From: Lepidostoma basale | Taxonomy: Eukaryota > Arthropoda > Insecta > Trichoptera > Lepidostomatidae | Length of the DNA: 64,000 nucleotides | Reading direction: 5' to 3' | Assembly (NCBI GenBank): GCA_022606425.2 | Contig: JAHDVF020001564.1 | Location: 682,001 to 746,000 of the forward strand | Shown: positions 29,875 through 40,129 of the stretch, piece by piece | Layout: each line of letters opens with the position of its first letter | Position numbering within the stretch: the stretch's first letter is position 1 | Program-made: the position numbers and the translations under genes | Notes under the pieces: generated by a model | Seen by the model: the letters and a program-made list of their open reading frames with translations, nothing else | What the model was told of the DNA's origin: nothing | Databases searched by the model: none

Positions 29875-30280
29875 CTGATAAACTAACTAACTAACTAACC
29901 ATCACGCCGTTTCCCCGAAGGGGAAAGGGTTTCCTGACATATTTCTCTCACTCCCTCAACATTCATACATCGTGTCATGCACGCGCGTCGATTTCTCTGA
30001 CTTCTCACATGGCCGATATTCAATATTTTATTTATTTGATCGTGTCACGTTTTCCTTGTTCGTTCCATTTACATCGTTAACATATCCTTTTTTACCATTC
30101 CTTTTTCATTCATTCTTTCCATGTGTCTAAACCATCTTAATGATCCTTTCATTATTTTTTTCATAACACCAACATTCGCACCGCATTCACTTTTACATAT
30201 ATTTTTATTCGAAACTCCACTTACCACACAGAGCTCACACTCTATCATACACAGAGTATACACACATTAGTCTAAGAGAT
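29875..30280 (-). pseudogene. LINE-A C-terminal remnant
   Basis: (CTAA)n and a CCCCGAAGGGG hairpin at the left. Frame 30069-30263 holds NKNICKSECGANVGVMKKIM and RWFRHMERMNEKGMVKK. Confidence 0.65.
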
Positions 30281-30344
30281 TGCATAAAGGATTATGTGAA
30301 TACTAAACCAATAGAATAAAAGTAATAGAATAAATACTAAACCA

Positions 30345-30606
30345 AAGAATGGTAAATAATTATGTGTTAACGATGTTAATGGAACTAGAAATAGAGGAAG
30401 ACCGAGGAAAACGTGGCACGATCGAATAAATCAAATATTGAATGTCGGCCATGTGAGGAGTCAGAGAAATCGACGCACGTGCATGACACGATGTATGAAT
30501 GTTAAGGAAGCGAGAGAAATATATCAGGAAATAAAAATGTGACAGTATATCTTTCTGCCTTCCCCTTTGGGAAGACGGCGTGATGATTAGCTAGTTAGTT
30601 AGTTTA
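30345..30606 (+). pseudogene. LINE-A C-terminal remnant with tail
   Basis: AGAAATAGAGGAAGACCGAG, AATCGACGCACGTGCATGAC, a weakened hairpin CCCCTTTGGGAAGACGG and GATTAGCTAGTTAGTTAG. Confidence 0.6.
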
Positions 30607-30700
30607 TTCTTTGAAAACATTGTGAATGTATGAATGATGAATGAAAAGATGTATGAATGATGAGAAGGCGAGATCCTCTCTACGAGTAGGTATTTAGATA

Positions 30701-30941
30701 CAGTGGCGGTACTCCCATAAAAGCCCGGCTTGCGTAACAAATTTAGAATCAAAACCCCCAAATCTAAGTTATCATGCCCCCGCACAAACCAGCAACCCAC
30801 TAAATCACCTTCCAACAATGTTCCCATCAGACGTAAGAGGAATAGCGACAAGAGCTGAACCTCTTTAAGCCAGAAGTAGTTTTGATTCAAAATTTCTTAC
30901 GCAAGCCGGGCTTTTGGGCTTCTATGGGAGTACCGCCACTG
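30701..30941. mobile_element. MITE with 40-55-bp TIRs enclosing a LINE-J piece
   Basis: CAGTGGCGGTACTCCCATA (30701-30719) is mirrored by ATGGGAGTACCGCCACTG at the right end. Pairing extends through AAGCCCGGCTTGCGTAA. The core (30745-30880) reads on plus like the Jockey-type 3' end also seen in reverse at 32640-32760 (CAACAATGTTCCCATCAGAC). CAGTGGCGG ends suggest hAT, but no clear 8-bp target duplication was found. Confidence 0.65.
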
Positions 30942-30950
30942 TTATAGTAT

Positions 30951-31010
30951 CGATGGAATGATGGTGGTGATGATTTCGATGGAATGATGGTGGTGATGAT
31001 GTCGATGATC
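30951..31010 (+). repeat. Tandem repeat, about 28 bp x 2
   Basis: CGATGGAATGATGGTGGTG ATGAT twice in tandem, in the ankyrin-gene intron close to the exon 1 donor. Confidence 0.7.
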
Positions 31011-31027
31011 TTACACAGGCATCTTAC

Positions 31028-31297
31028 CTCGTTCTTGATCAGTTCTTGCACTTGTCTATGGTCGGCCTGTTGGCACGCGTACATGAGAGGTGTGCATCCC
31101 TGCGGCAAGATGGGCGGCACGGCCTTCAGAGGAGACCCTTTTCCCTTCACCTCGGGCCTCCTGTCCAGCTGCCTCTTCCTCTCTGCCTTCTCGTTGAGGT
31201 TCTTGACCAGGTTGTTGTTGTTGAGGGGCAGCGGCTTCCGAAGTATCCCGTTCGCGAGTTTCGTCTTGCCGCCCGCCCTTGATGCCTTCTTCTCCAT
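31028..31297 (-). CDS. Ankyrin-repeat protein, start exon
   Basis: A 270-nt exon encoding exactly 90 residues from ATG 31297. An in-frame TGA lies 15 nt upstream of the ATG, so this is the first possible start in the exon. The N-terminal 65 residues are basic and low-complexity (KKASRAGGKTKL, PLNNNNLVKNL, ERKRQLDRRPEVKGKG), probably disordered, followed by half an ankyrin repeat (GCTPLMYACQQADHRQVQEL). The donor is GAG|GTAAGAT at 31028/31027, phase 0. Joining to 23394 completes the repeat with correct 33-34-residue spacing, which strongly supports one gene. Intron length is 7,633 nt. No signal peptide, so probably intracellular. Confidence 0.85.
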
Positions 31298-31580
31298 AAC
31301 ACTTGTATTACGTCATCTTATCCACCTCTAGCACTACCTTTTGTTTTATTCTAATTTTTCACATTTTTAAAAGATTTCTGAAAACTGTTCTTCACACGTG
31401 AATGGAGAAATAAATTGCCACGAAGTCATAACGTATCAACGACTTTCTTCAGCGAAAAATTATTTCAAATCTTCGGGATACCTTCAAATATATTATATGT
31501 ACTCGTAGATCAGTAGCGTCCACCAGTAAGGCAAGCCCGTCCGACTTTTTTGTATTATAAGATTAGTAGAGGATCACAAC
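31298..31580. other. Upstream of the ankyrin-gene start; no motif called
   Basis: Presumably 5' UTR and/or promoter of the minus-strand gene. No clear TATA box or initiator was picked out. Confidence 0.3.
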
Positions 31581-31581
31581 A

Positions 31582-32400
31582 ATGTATTTTTCCGGATTAA
31601 AAGAGTTTTATCATTCATCATTTGCCGACGATTTTGCTATGGTTGCTGAAAGTGAGGAGGAACTGCAGGAGGCTTTAGCAACTTTGCAAGGCATTCTTCA
31701 AGATAGCTACTATAAAGACAAAACAAAGCTGCTGGCTGTAGGCCGAACGCAACATCAGATTAGAGTAGTGATGTCAGGAGTTCCACTAAAGAACACCAAG
31801 GAGTTTGTCTACCTCGAGAGCAAAATAACATGGGACGGTCGGTCTAAGAGCGAGGGCGACAGCCGTATACATCAGGCTAGGCTTGCATTTAATAAAAGGT
31901 CGAAAATAATAATTATAATTAAGTAATATAGACCTAAAACTGAGAATACTCCTCATCAAGTCCTATGTATGGAGTATCTTGATGTACGGCTGCGAGACAT
32001 GGTGCCTATCCGAAAGAGATAAGCGGAGACTAGAGGCTTGTGAGATGTGGTCCTATAGAAGACTATTAGGAATTTTCTGGAGAGACCACATCACGAATTA
32101 GGAAGTTCTTCAAGGAATCGAAGGAGAGATACACCTGCTCAGGATCTTGTCCGAAAGGCATGCAAGATGGATCGGCCATGTAATACGTCAAGAAGATCTC
32201 TTGCGTTCCATAATGGAGGGTACAACCGAGGGGACAAACTCTAGGGGACACCCACGCCGAGAGTACCTGGAGGACCTGTTGGTGGACGTGTGCTGCTCAT
32301 CATATGCAGATTTCGAAAGGGCCGCACAAGACAGGGAAGAATGGAAGAGAAGAATAGAGGAAATTGGTGCAACCAATCCCAGGATTGAAACTTTATAACT
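31582..32400 (+). pseudogene. RTE-like LINE ORF2 C-terminal region, two frames
   Basis: 31582-31926: SSFADDFAMVAESEEELQEA (catalytic FADD kept), then KNTKEFVYLESKITWDGRSK. A stop and frame change follow, with SYVWSILMYGCETWCLS-like sequence around 31960-32010, then 32147-32398: RHARWIGHVIRQEDLL and EEWKRRIEEIGATNP. A single 5'-truncated insertion with few lesions. Confidence 0.75.
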
Positions 32401-32635
32401 AACGATCATTCTAAATTAATTGATTTTAAATCCCATTGTAGACGCATTTTAAATCTATAAAAAAATAATTTTCTGTGTCATCAAACTCATGTTCTCGTAT
32501 AATGTAATAATGTATTTCCAAATACAAGAAGAAATATAATTAATAAGAAATAAGCTGTAAATAGACAATAATAAAACACCGAAACACGAATTATAAATAA
32601 ATGTTCGTAAAGATATTACATAATCTTTATTTCCT
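32401..32635. other. AT-rich, nothing recognised
   Basis: No supported feature. Confidence 0.3.
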
Positions 32636-32639
32636 TGGA

Positions 32640-33160
32640 ACTTGGATCTTCTGGCTTACAGAGGTTCAGCTCATGTGGCTATTCCTCTTACGTCTGATGG
32701 GAACATTGTTGGAAGGTGATTTGGTGGGTTGTTAGTTTATTCGGGGGCATGATTTGTGTGGCCCGGAGTGTTCCTCTGAAGGAGAATCGATTTTGGGCGC
32801 TTGTGGCGGCTGGAAGTGTTTGGGTCGTAATTTGAGAGGTATTTTATTGTGGGGTTAGGATGTGAAGGGAGTCCTTTGTAAACACGTTCGTCAAGTTTCA
32901 GAATGAATTCATCTATCATCGGGATTCCCGATTCTAGGTGCAGTTGTGTGATTCTGGTCCATGAAGGCGCACCAAGCGATAAACGGATAGCCTTATTTTG
33001 CAGGATTTGGAGTTTTCGTATGTGACTCGAAGCTGCATAGCCCCAGATTGAGGCTGCGTAAGTGAAGATCGGCCTTATGACCGTTTTGTATATCAGGAGT
33101 TTATTGTCTGTGCTTAGTTTACTGTTTCTAGCTAACATCGCAAGATATTTGATCAGAAAT
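32640..33160 (-). pseudogene. LINE-J (Jockey-like) RT C-terminal region
   Basis: Part of frame 32737-33333: LARNSKLSTDNKLLIYKTVI, RPIFTYAASIWGYAASSHIR, LQILQNKAIRLSLGAP, then LDERVYKGLPSHPNP. The YKTVIRPI.TYA...WG...KLQ..QNK.LR series is diagnostic of Jockey/I-clade ORF2. Above about 33145 the frame runs into unrelated sequence and is not counted. Confidence 0.75.
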
Positions 33161-33339
33161 AACACAATTAAAAATATCTGTGGTTTTGAAATACATAATG
33201 AGGTGGGGAAGAAGCATAAAGCGCTTCTGAAATGATCTTGTAGACGCATGGAAGATACGAGTATTGCGAAAATTGATAAAACTGAAAACCAAGAGAAAAT
33301 TGAGTGATAATTTTCTAATGACTGACACGTCACAGATTG

Positions 33340-34015
33340 GCATATTATTTAATCACCCTAAAAGGACGTAATTCGAGTATTGCTTACCTATTAGCGTTTG
33401 TGGTAATATAGAAACATTGTATTAGATTTCCACAGTTTTCTAAAAAAAATGGTTTACATATAAAACACCATTTCCATTGATAAACAATTGGACTCATTTT
33501 CGCGACACTTATAAACGCAATAAGCATTTTTATATATTTTTTGTTTAAAAAGATACAAATGTCATAAATCTCCATTGTTAATTAATCCATTTCATAGATA
33601 AACGTCAAAAAAATCATATTCTAAATAAATTAAAAGTAGGTATTGGATATTATTTTTTATTATGTTGCAACAGTGATTTAAGGAAATTTGAATTTTTTCG
33701 CGAATAAGGGAACTTTATGATTCAAAATGGCGGAAGCGAACAAACTACGGCTGTCATGTGTGTCTGTGAAAACATTTTACAAAGAGAAATACCGAAAAAA
33801 CGTTTATGAAAACTGGAAAAACTAATTTTGTAATACTAACACGACGAAAATTGCTTCCAAATTGGTAAGTATACTCGTATATAATAGAATAAGAGTGCAT
33901 TTCGCAGATTACTTGTATTGATACAAGCCGTTAATTTTTTTGATGTTTTAATATTATGTTCGGAGTACCTAAGTACTAACATATTTTAAGTTGGTACTAA
34001 CTATTTTTAATTCCT
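33340..34015. other. AT-rich, one possible small ORF
   Basis: ATG 33727 to TAA 33825 encodes 32 residues (MAEANKLRLSCVSVKTFYKE...) with a favourable CAAAATGGCGG start context. No homolog recognised; it could be a first exon or chance. Nothing else seen. Confidence 0.2.
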
Positions 34016-34019
34016 TTTT

Positions 34020-34393
34020 GGTACTACGTAACATATAAGACTAACTAACTAACTAACCATCACGCCATTTCTCTGAAGGGGTAGGCAGAGAGGATGGATC
34101 ACCACAATGCTCTGTCCTGGCATACCTCTCGGGCTTCCTCTACATTCATACATCGTACCATGCACGCACGTCGATTATTTCGACTTCGAATGTGGCCGCC
34201 TTTTAGTAATTGATTAATTTGGTCATGTCATGTTTTCCTCGGTCGTCCTCGGCTTCTTTTTCTACTCACGCTGCTTGTGTACAACTTTTTAACCATTCTA
34301 CTCTTATCCATTCTTTCTATATGTCCAAACCATCTCAGGGCTCCTTTTTTAATTTTATGCATGATGCAGTCATCTGCCTTACATTTCTTTCTT
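34020..34393 (-). pseudogene. LINE-B C-terminal remnant
   Basis: (CTAA)n at left. Frame 34228-34425: KKCKADDCIMHKIKKGALRW, FGHIERMDKSRMVKKLYTSS, SRKRSRGRPRKT. It meets an oppositely oriented LINE-B piece at 34394. Confidence 0.7.
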
Positions 34394-34525
34394 TCATGTA
34401 TGGAAGTGAAGCTTGGAGCTTGCAAAAGAAGGATAAATGCCTTAGAAATGAGATCACTAAGAAGAATGTGCGGGAAAACGTTGTATGATAGAATACCGAA
34501 CGATGAAATAAGAAAGAAATGTTAT
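34394..34525 (+). pseudogene. LINE-B fragment, inverted next to the previous one
   Basis: ATGTATGGAAGTGAAGCTTG, TGAGATCACTAAGAAGAATG, TACCGAACGATGAAATAAG. The two pieces are in opposite orientation and join within the LINE-B sequence. Confidence 0.6.
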
Positions 34526-34599
34526 TGTACATATAAGTATATTCTTATTCCATTGTTGTATTGTTTTATGAATGTTTTAATTTATTTTGTTTACTTTTC

Positions 34600-34872
34600 A
34601 CCATCACGCCGAATATACTGACAAACTTTTCTTTCCTGACATATTTCTCTCGCTTCCTCAACATTCATACATCGTGACATGCACGCACGTCGATTTCTCC
34701 GACTCCTCACGTGGCCGACATTCAATATTTGATTTATTTGATCATGCTAATTTTTCCTCGGTTTTCCTCTGTTTCTGGTTCCATTTACACCGTTAACATA
34801 TGTATATTTTTACCATTATTTCTTCATTCATTCTTACGTGTCCACACCATCTTAATGATCCTTTCATTTTTT
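34600..34872 (-). pseudogene. LINE-A C-terminal remnant
   Basis: TTTCTTTCCTGACATATTTC, TGCACGCACGTCGATTTC, ACATTCAATATTTGATTTA in LINE-A order; frame broken. Confidence 0.6.
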
Positions 34873-35037
34873 GACTCCTTGGCCTAAATATAAAATAAAT
34901 CTGTATACAGTAATTGGGTTTTAAAAACCTTATATATACAAAAAAAGACATTTCGTATTGTTTATATAGTCTATATTTTTAGTACGTACCATGCCATACC
35001 ACGTAAGATACGTTTTTAAGGTTTAGTAGGAAATACA

Positions 35038-35184
35038 CTAGCTAACTAACCATCACGCTGTCTCTCCGAAGGGGCAGGCAGAACTTTTTCTTTCCTGACA
35101 TATTTCTCTTGCTTCCTCGACATTCATACATCGTGTCATACAGGCGCGCCGATTTCTTTAACTCCTCACGTGGGCGGCATTCAA
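35038..35184 (-). pseudogene. LINE-A 3' end
   Basis: AACTAACCATCACGCTGTC, a CTCCGAAGGGG hairpin and a DNA-level RACM.RCMNVEE region. Confidence 0.6.
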
Positions 35185-35305
35185 TATGATGAAACAGCTG
35201 TCGCGAAAAATAAAAAATAAAAAATGTCATACCATTAACAGCATTTTATAATTTAACAGTTAATAATGTTGATGTATCATAGTGTTTCGGCCAAAACAAT
35301 GGACT
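35185..35305 (+). repeat. Relative of the palindromic hammerhead element at 9282
   Basis: GAAACAGCTGTCGCGAAAAA, AACAGTTAATAATGTTGATG and CCAAAACAATGGACT match 9392-9515 in order. The CTGATGA half is missing. Confidence 0.5.
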
Positions 35306-35459
35306 ATTATGTTTGTATTTATGTGTGGATTTTTTAAAAATACATATGAACTGATACGTTGACCCAAAATATTTAATAGCATGCAGAAACCAGAGTTGGC
35401 TTTTTTAGTGATTTTCCACCCTCGCTGAAATTAATAACAACCCCCCCACTGTTTTGACG

Positions 35460-35655
35460 CCCGCTTTTATTTTGTTCGAAAGCGTTTGACCCAGTTCCGG
35501 GGGTGTAATATTTTACCGGTCGTGTGGGGATTGCTCCACGACCATTCCCGCTGGCGAACTGTGGAGATCGGAGTGCACGAGATGTTCCACTTCGATATGG
35601 CCAAGTGTTTCAATGTTGAGCCCAGCGGGTCAGCCTGACCCACAGCTCTGAATAC
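35460..35655 (-). other. Unidentified 63-codon frame
   Basis: Minus frame contains STVRQREWSWSNPHTTGKIL and NWVKRFRTK. It is GC-richer than its surroundings and may belong to an unrecognised transposon. Confidence 0.2.
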
Positions 35656-35659
35656 CACG

Positions 35660-35915
35660 AATTTATAACCTGTTACGTTTTGGTGACTTTATTTTGCACA
35701 CAGTTCGTGTGGGACAGATTTCGAGATAGCAACGGTTATTTTTTTCTGCTCTTCTCTTTCTTATTGTAGATCTTACGATCTGTTTATGCAGGATATCAAC
35801 GTTCTTCCTGTGATGAAGACGACCAGCCTTCTCTCCATCTCTTGGTGATCGACGGCCCTCTAGAACCTGGTGCGTCACGATCTTAGGAGTCTTCGCTGGC
35901 TCCATCCTCTTTTTT
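35660..35915 (-). mobile_element. RTE-like LINE 3' end, family K
   Basis: Reversed family K: TTCTTCCTGTGATGAAGACG, CGTCACGATCTTAGGAGTCT, plus GATCTTACGATCTG near the tail. Confidence 0.5.
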
Positions 35916-36059
35916 TTTCACTATACTTAATCTAAAAAACTTATCTTAGCTGGTCGTACTAAAATATAGAATATATAAACAATACGAAACTTCTTCTTAT
36001 TTTTTTTTTTTTAAATATAAGGTTTTTTGAACCGAATTATACACAGATTTATTAGTCAA

Positions 36060-36295
36060 AAAGCCAAAAAATGAAAGGATCATTTAGATGGTGTGGACAC
36101 ATAAGAATGAATGAAGAAAGAATGGTCGAAAAATAGATCGAGGAAAACGTGGCACGATCAAATAAATCAAATATTGAATGTCGCCCAAGTGAGGAGTCGT
36201 AGAAATCGACGGGCGTGATTGACACGAAAAGTGTGGCAGTCCATTATTTCTGCCTACCCTGTGGCGAAACAGCGCGATAGTTTGTTGTTGTTGTT
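36060..36295 (+). pseudogene. LINE-A-like remnant with (TTG)n tail
   Basis: AAAGGATCATTTAGATGGTG, TGAGGAGTCGTAGAAATCG, a worn hairpin and GCGATAGTTTGTTGTTGTTG. Confidence 0.6.
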
Positions 36296-36374
36296 GTTAA
36301 AACCATATTTTGGGCGAAGTTTGAACTACACGTATTGTTCAATCACTATGTGCCTTGTTGTTAAATAAAACTAC

Positions 36375-36477
36375 GCCTTTTACTAATATTACTATTAAAA
36401 TTCCATTTTTTGTCTATATTTCGACAGCGACCGGTTTCGCCAGGCTGTTTGGTATCGACATACTGGCGAAACCGAAT
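36375..36477. repeat. Repeat Z with inverted CGGTTTCGCCAG hairpin, copy 1
   Basis: CGGTTTCGCCAG (36432-36443) and CTGGCGAAACCG (36463-36474) form a 12-bp stem. Preceded by TCTATATTTCGACAGCGAC. LINE-A sequence begins directly after it. Confidence 0.55.
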
Positions 36478-36812
36478 ATGATGTTATGAACAAAATAATG
36501 AAAGGATCATTAATATGGTTTGGACATATGGAAAGAATGAATGAAGAAAGAATGATAAAAAAAATATATTTTAACGATGTAAATGGAACCAGAAATAAAG
36601 GAAGACCGAGGAAAACATGACACGATCAAATAAATCAAATATTGAATGTCGGCCACGTGAGGAGTCAGAGAAATCGACGCGCGTGCATGACAGGATGTAT
36701 GAATGTTGAGGAAGCGAGAGAAATATGTCAGAAAAGAAAAGTGTGTCAGTCTAATCTTTCTGCCTACCCCTTCGGGGAGATGGCGTGATGGTTAGTTAGA
36801 TAGTTAGTTATT
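36478..36812 (+). pseudogene. LINE-A C-terminal remnant with tail
   Basis: TATGGAAAGAATGAATGAAG, GAGGAGTCAGAGAAATCG, hairpin CCCCTTCGGGGAGATGG and TTAGTTAGATAGTTAG. Confidence 0.65.
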
Positions 36813-36839
36813 ATAAAACTATGCTTTTTTTTGCTTATA

Positions 36840-37063
36840 CAACAGGTCGCTGGAACCCAATTACTGTATACAATTTGTTTTTAAGCTGATATATTGATTC
36901 TCGTAACATGTGATAGGTAGCTAATCTATTCCAATTTAATTCACGTTACGAGTAATCTACATCAGACCAAAGACAGTGTGACAATCACACTGCCATCGCC
37001 GGGAATCGAACCCGGAACCTTCGGTACGGCAGTCAGAGCTCTAACCACTCTGCCACGAAGGTC
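36840..37063 (-). mobile_element. tRNA-derived SINE, most complete copy
   Basis: Read on minus: GACCTTCGTGGCAGAGTGG (A box within) and GGTTCCGGGTTCGATTCCC (B box within), spaced as in a tRNA; then a body with CACACTGTCTTTGGTCTG, AGCTACCTATCACATG and TACAGTAATTGGGTTCCAGC. Total about 220 bp. Confidence 0.8.
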
Positions 37064-37067
37064 GTCT

Positions 37068-37325
37068 ATTATAACTAACTAACCATCACGCCGTCTCCCC
37101 GAAAGGGTAGGCAGAAAGAATGGACTTTTACTGATGCGGCACTCCATCCTTCTCTTTTCGCCCCGCGAGAGACGCGGTGTGATGGGTTGCGAACCTCATC
37201 GCCACCAATAGGCATCTCCCGCGCAAACTTCGATCGGCCAACACCCACAAAATAAATCTAAAACAAATAATACAAAATACAATGATATAAAATAAAAATA
37301 ATTTAACATAAAATGTTCTTTTTAG
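37068..37325 (-). mobile_element. S1 short non-autonomous retroelement, copy 3
   Basis: (CTAA)n, CCATCACGCCGTCTCC, CCGAAAGGGTAGGC, then CGCGAGAGACGCGGTGTGAT and ATAGGCATCTCCCGCGC reversed. Truncated at its 5' end. Confidence 0.65.
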
Positions 37326-37334
37326 ATATTATAA

Positions 37335-37450
37335 CGTCTATTATAACTATTAAAAATATTAAACTTCCATTTTCGTCTTTATTTCGACAGCGACCGGTTT
37401 CGCCAAGCTGATTGGAATCGACATACTGGCGAAACCGGATGTTCAGTGGA
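37335..37450. repeat. Repeat Z, copy 2
   Basis: TTTCGACAGCGACCGGTTTC, then CCGGTTTCGCCA (37394-37405) inverted to TGGCGAAACCGG (37437-37448). Confidence 0.55.
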
Positions 37451-37699
37451 CAGTTGGCGCTTGACAGGCTTGAATGGTGAATAGCCAGTGGACTGCGGCA
37501 TGAATGACCCCAATGGCGCGCTGAGCAGAGATACAACCTAACCTGTGATGATTGTGGGAGAGCCCGTGTCTCTAGAATTGACCCGTTCTCACACAGAAGA
37601 TCACACCGCTGATGAAGAAAGTGAAGTGAGGGAATCCACGACTTCGAGGTTTAACAAAAACATTGCAACACGTGTTCGCTGTGTAAGTGCATTATATAG

Positions 37700-38185
37700 T
37701 ATTAACTAACTAACTAACCATCACGCCGTCTCCCCGAAGGAGTAGGCAGAAATAATGGACTGCCACACTTTTCTTTCCTGACATATTTCTCTCGCTTCCT
37801 CAACATTCATACATCGTGTCATGCACGCGCGTCGATTTCTCTGACTCCTCACGTGCCCGACATTCAATATTTGATTTATTTGATCATGCCACGTTTTCGT
37901 CGTTAACATATAATTTTTTTATCATTCAATCTTCATTAATTTTTTTCCATATGTGATCTTAATGATCCTTTCATTATTTTGTGCATAACACCATCATTCG
38001 CACCGCATTCACTTCTTATATTTTCATTAGACACTCTATCATACACAGAGTATCCACACATTCGTCTAAGAGATCTCATTTCTACTGCATTTATTCTACT
38101 TTCATCCTTCTTTTGCCAGTTCCATGCTTCGCTTCCATACATAAGGGTCATTGCGCCATTGTGCACTGCCATTCTAGCTTTTAGA
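37700..38185 (-). pseudogene. LINE-A C-terminal remnant
   Basis: Frames 37721-37909 (TWHDQINQILNVGHV, RACMTRCMNVEEAREICQER) and 37936-38172 (MYGSEAWNWQKKDESRI, CGYSVYDRVSNENI) with a deletion between them removing the GTRNRGRP part. Tail (CTAA)n at the left. Confidence 0.7.
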
Positions 38186-38459
38186 TAGGTTTTTGTTTCA
38201 TATTATGTAGCATTATATATATAAGTATGTATATAAACACATTGTTATAATCGATATCGGTGCGATTTCTATAATTGGCCGCAGGAAGAAAGAATCAAGG
38301 TAAAACGGAAACATGACACGAAAAAAATATAATCAATACGCAGATTAGCTACCAAAAATAAATCTTTTCATAAAGAATAGACCAGATATTCAGCGGTGCA
38401 ACTATAGAGATTTCTATAGTTAGTGGCGGCCGATACGCTATAAAATAAATTGGAGCCGA

Positions 38460-38600
38460 CATAAATTGGACTTGGACTTGGATCTTTTGGCTTACAGAGG
38501 TTCAGCTCTAATGGCTATTCCTCTTACGTCTGTAGGAAACATTGTTGGAATGTGATTTGGTAGTCGTTTTATGATGGGGCTAAATGTATGGCCCGGAGTG
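38460..38600 (-). pseudogene. LINE-J 3' fragment
   Basis: TTTGGCTTACAGAGGTTCAG and ATTCCTCTTACGTCTG match 32650-32700. Confidence 0.55.
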
Positions 38601-38639
38601 TCCCTCCGAAAGAGGGCGAGGGGGGATTTAAGGTTTATG

Positions 38640-38835
38640 ATAAAGTCTTACATTATTGTCAAGGTTGGTCATGTCAGAAGCCGGAAGAATCGACGTGCGT
38701 GTATGACTCGATGTATGAATGTGAAGGAAGCTAGAGAGGTATGTCAGGATAGAGTAGTGTGGCGGTTCATTCTCTCTGCCTACCCCTGAGGGGAAGCGGC
38801 GTGATTGTTTGTTGTGGTTGTTGTTGTTGTCAAGT
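38640..38835 (+). pseudogene. LINE-C 3' fragment with (TTG)n tail
   Basis: VGHVRSRKNRRACMTRCMNV then KEAREVCQDRVVWR. Ends CCCCTGAGGGGAAGCGGC and GTGATTGTTTGTTGTGGTTG. Confidence 0.65.
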
Positions 38836-39054
38836 AATGGAAGACCAGTTAGGGTTGGGATTGTATTTATAAAAAAAGTATATTCCCGAGGTTAAGATAA
38901 GAGGAGCAGTGACTGGATGGAGTTTTAGTAGGAGATAGCATCCTGCATGAAACCATTTTGTTGGCGGAGTACATAGTGGGCTATCGGGGAGGATTTTTTA
39001 AAATTTGATTGCGAGAGGGGTAAAGGACTGAATGGTGGTGGATAGCTTTTTTTT

Positions 39055-39280
39055 ACGTATACAGGTCGCTTGAACCCAATTACAGTATACAATTTTTTTT
39101 TAAGCTGATATTTTGATTCTCGTGACATGTGACAGGTAGCCAATCTATCGCCATTTTATTTTCACGAGAATTCTACGCCAGACCAAAGACAGTGTGACAA
39201 TCACACTGCCATCGCCGGGAATCGAACCCAGAACCTTCGGAATGGGAATCAGAGCTCTTACCACTCTGCCACGAAGGTCG
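39055..39280 (-). mobile_element. tRNA-derived SINE
   Basis: Same structure as 36840-37063. The A box TGGCAGAGTGG and B box GGTTCGATTCC are on minus. Confidence 0.8.
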
Positions 39281-39609
39281 TTCCACTTGGTGGTAAAGGG
39301 TCATTATTGATAAGGAATATGGTAATAATTCAGGTCGTGGTCTGGAAATGAAAGAGATGAAATTGGAGAAGTGCAAGGAATAATAGAGCTGGAGTCGCAG
39401 TATTCTGGTGTACCAGTCATGAATTGTTTATACGTAAAATTATAATAATCAAAATATAGAGAATTAAGTTTTGTTATTCATATGTTGCTTGCTACCTTCT
39501 CTTGAAGGTGTTCGTGAGAAACAAAATGATTAAAATAAGGAAACGAAATGCTCAGATAAACGTTATGTTCAAATATGAAAGTAAATATTGAATAATTATG
39601 AGTCGAAAT

Positions 39610-40066
39610 GCTTAAATATAAAGCCAGCTCGCTAATCCGAACCTAAATCGTGCAATAGGACCGTTCGGATTTATTTCGGTTTATGAAAATTGCTTGAAAA
39701 AATCTGTTATTTTCTTTTGAATCAACGAACCAACTGGTGTTCAATGTCACTTTTTTGCCGTCGGTAACATAACAGGAAGACTGATTGATTTGAATGTACG
39801 GGGCTTATTCGCAGTTGACACAATAAGCAAAGAAAGTTTATGGTTTCCAGATGCATTTGCGAAAAGCATAAAAGTTATTCGTTGTGTCAGGCAGTACGCG
39901 CCAATACAACCCATATTCATCGGTGTTGTAAATTTGGTCAGCACACAAAATTTTGTCTCTCACAAGCTTTTCAAATTCGCGAATAGCGCAAATTGTTAAA
40001 TCGTTCTGATAACAGCACGTTTCGTATTACGGAGCGTTCGGATTAGCGAACTGGCACTGTATATAA
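39610..40066 (-). mobile_element. Tigger/pogo element remnant with DDE fragment
   Basis: Ends CAGCTCGCTAATCCGAAC (39628 onward) and, inverted, GTTCGGATTAGCGAACTGG then CACTG next to TA. On minus it reads YNTDEYGLYWRVLP (equivalent of the catalytic TDE/ADE site), then after a frame change FANASGNHKLSLLIVS and NKPRTFKS, classic Tigger transposase core sequence. About 455 bp of a usually 2-kb element. Confidence 0.75.
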
Positions 40067-40129
40067 AACGCGATGTTCAAATATAAATTGAATTTTGGTT
40101 AATGGAATGTTCAAATATGATACGTAATG

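Noticed and set aside
31046..31282. Plus-strand frames opposite the ankyrin start exon
   Set aside because: Antisense shadows; the minus strand has ankyrin motifs and splice sites.
36960..37063. A functional tRNA gene
   Set aside because: A and B boxes are present, but the acceptor stem does not close, and the sequence continues into a conserved SINE body found in several copies.
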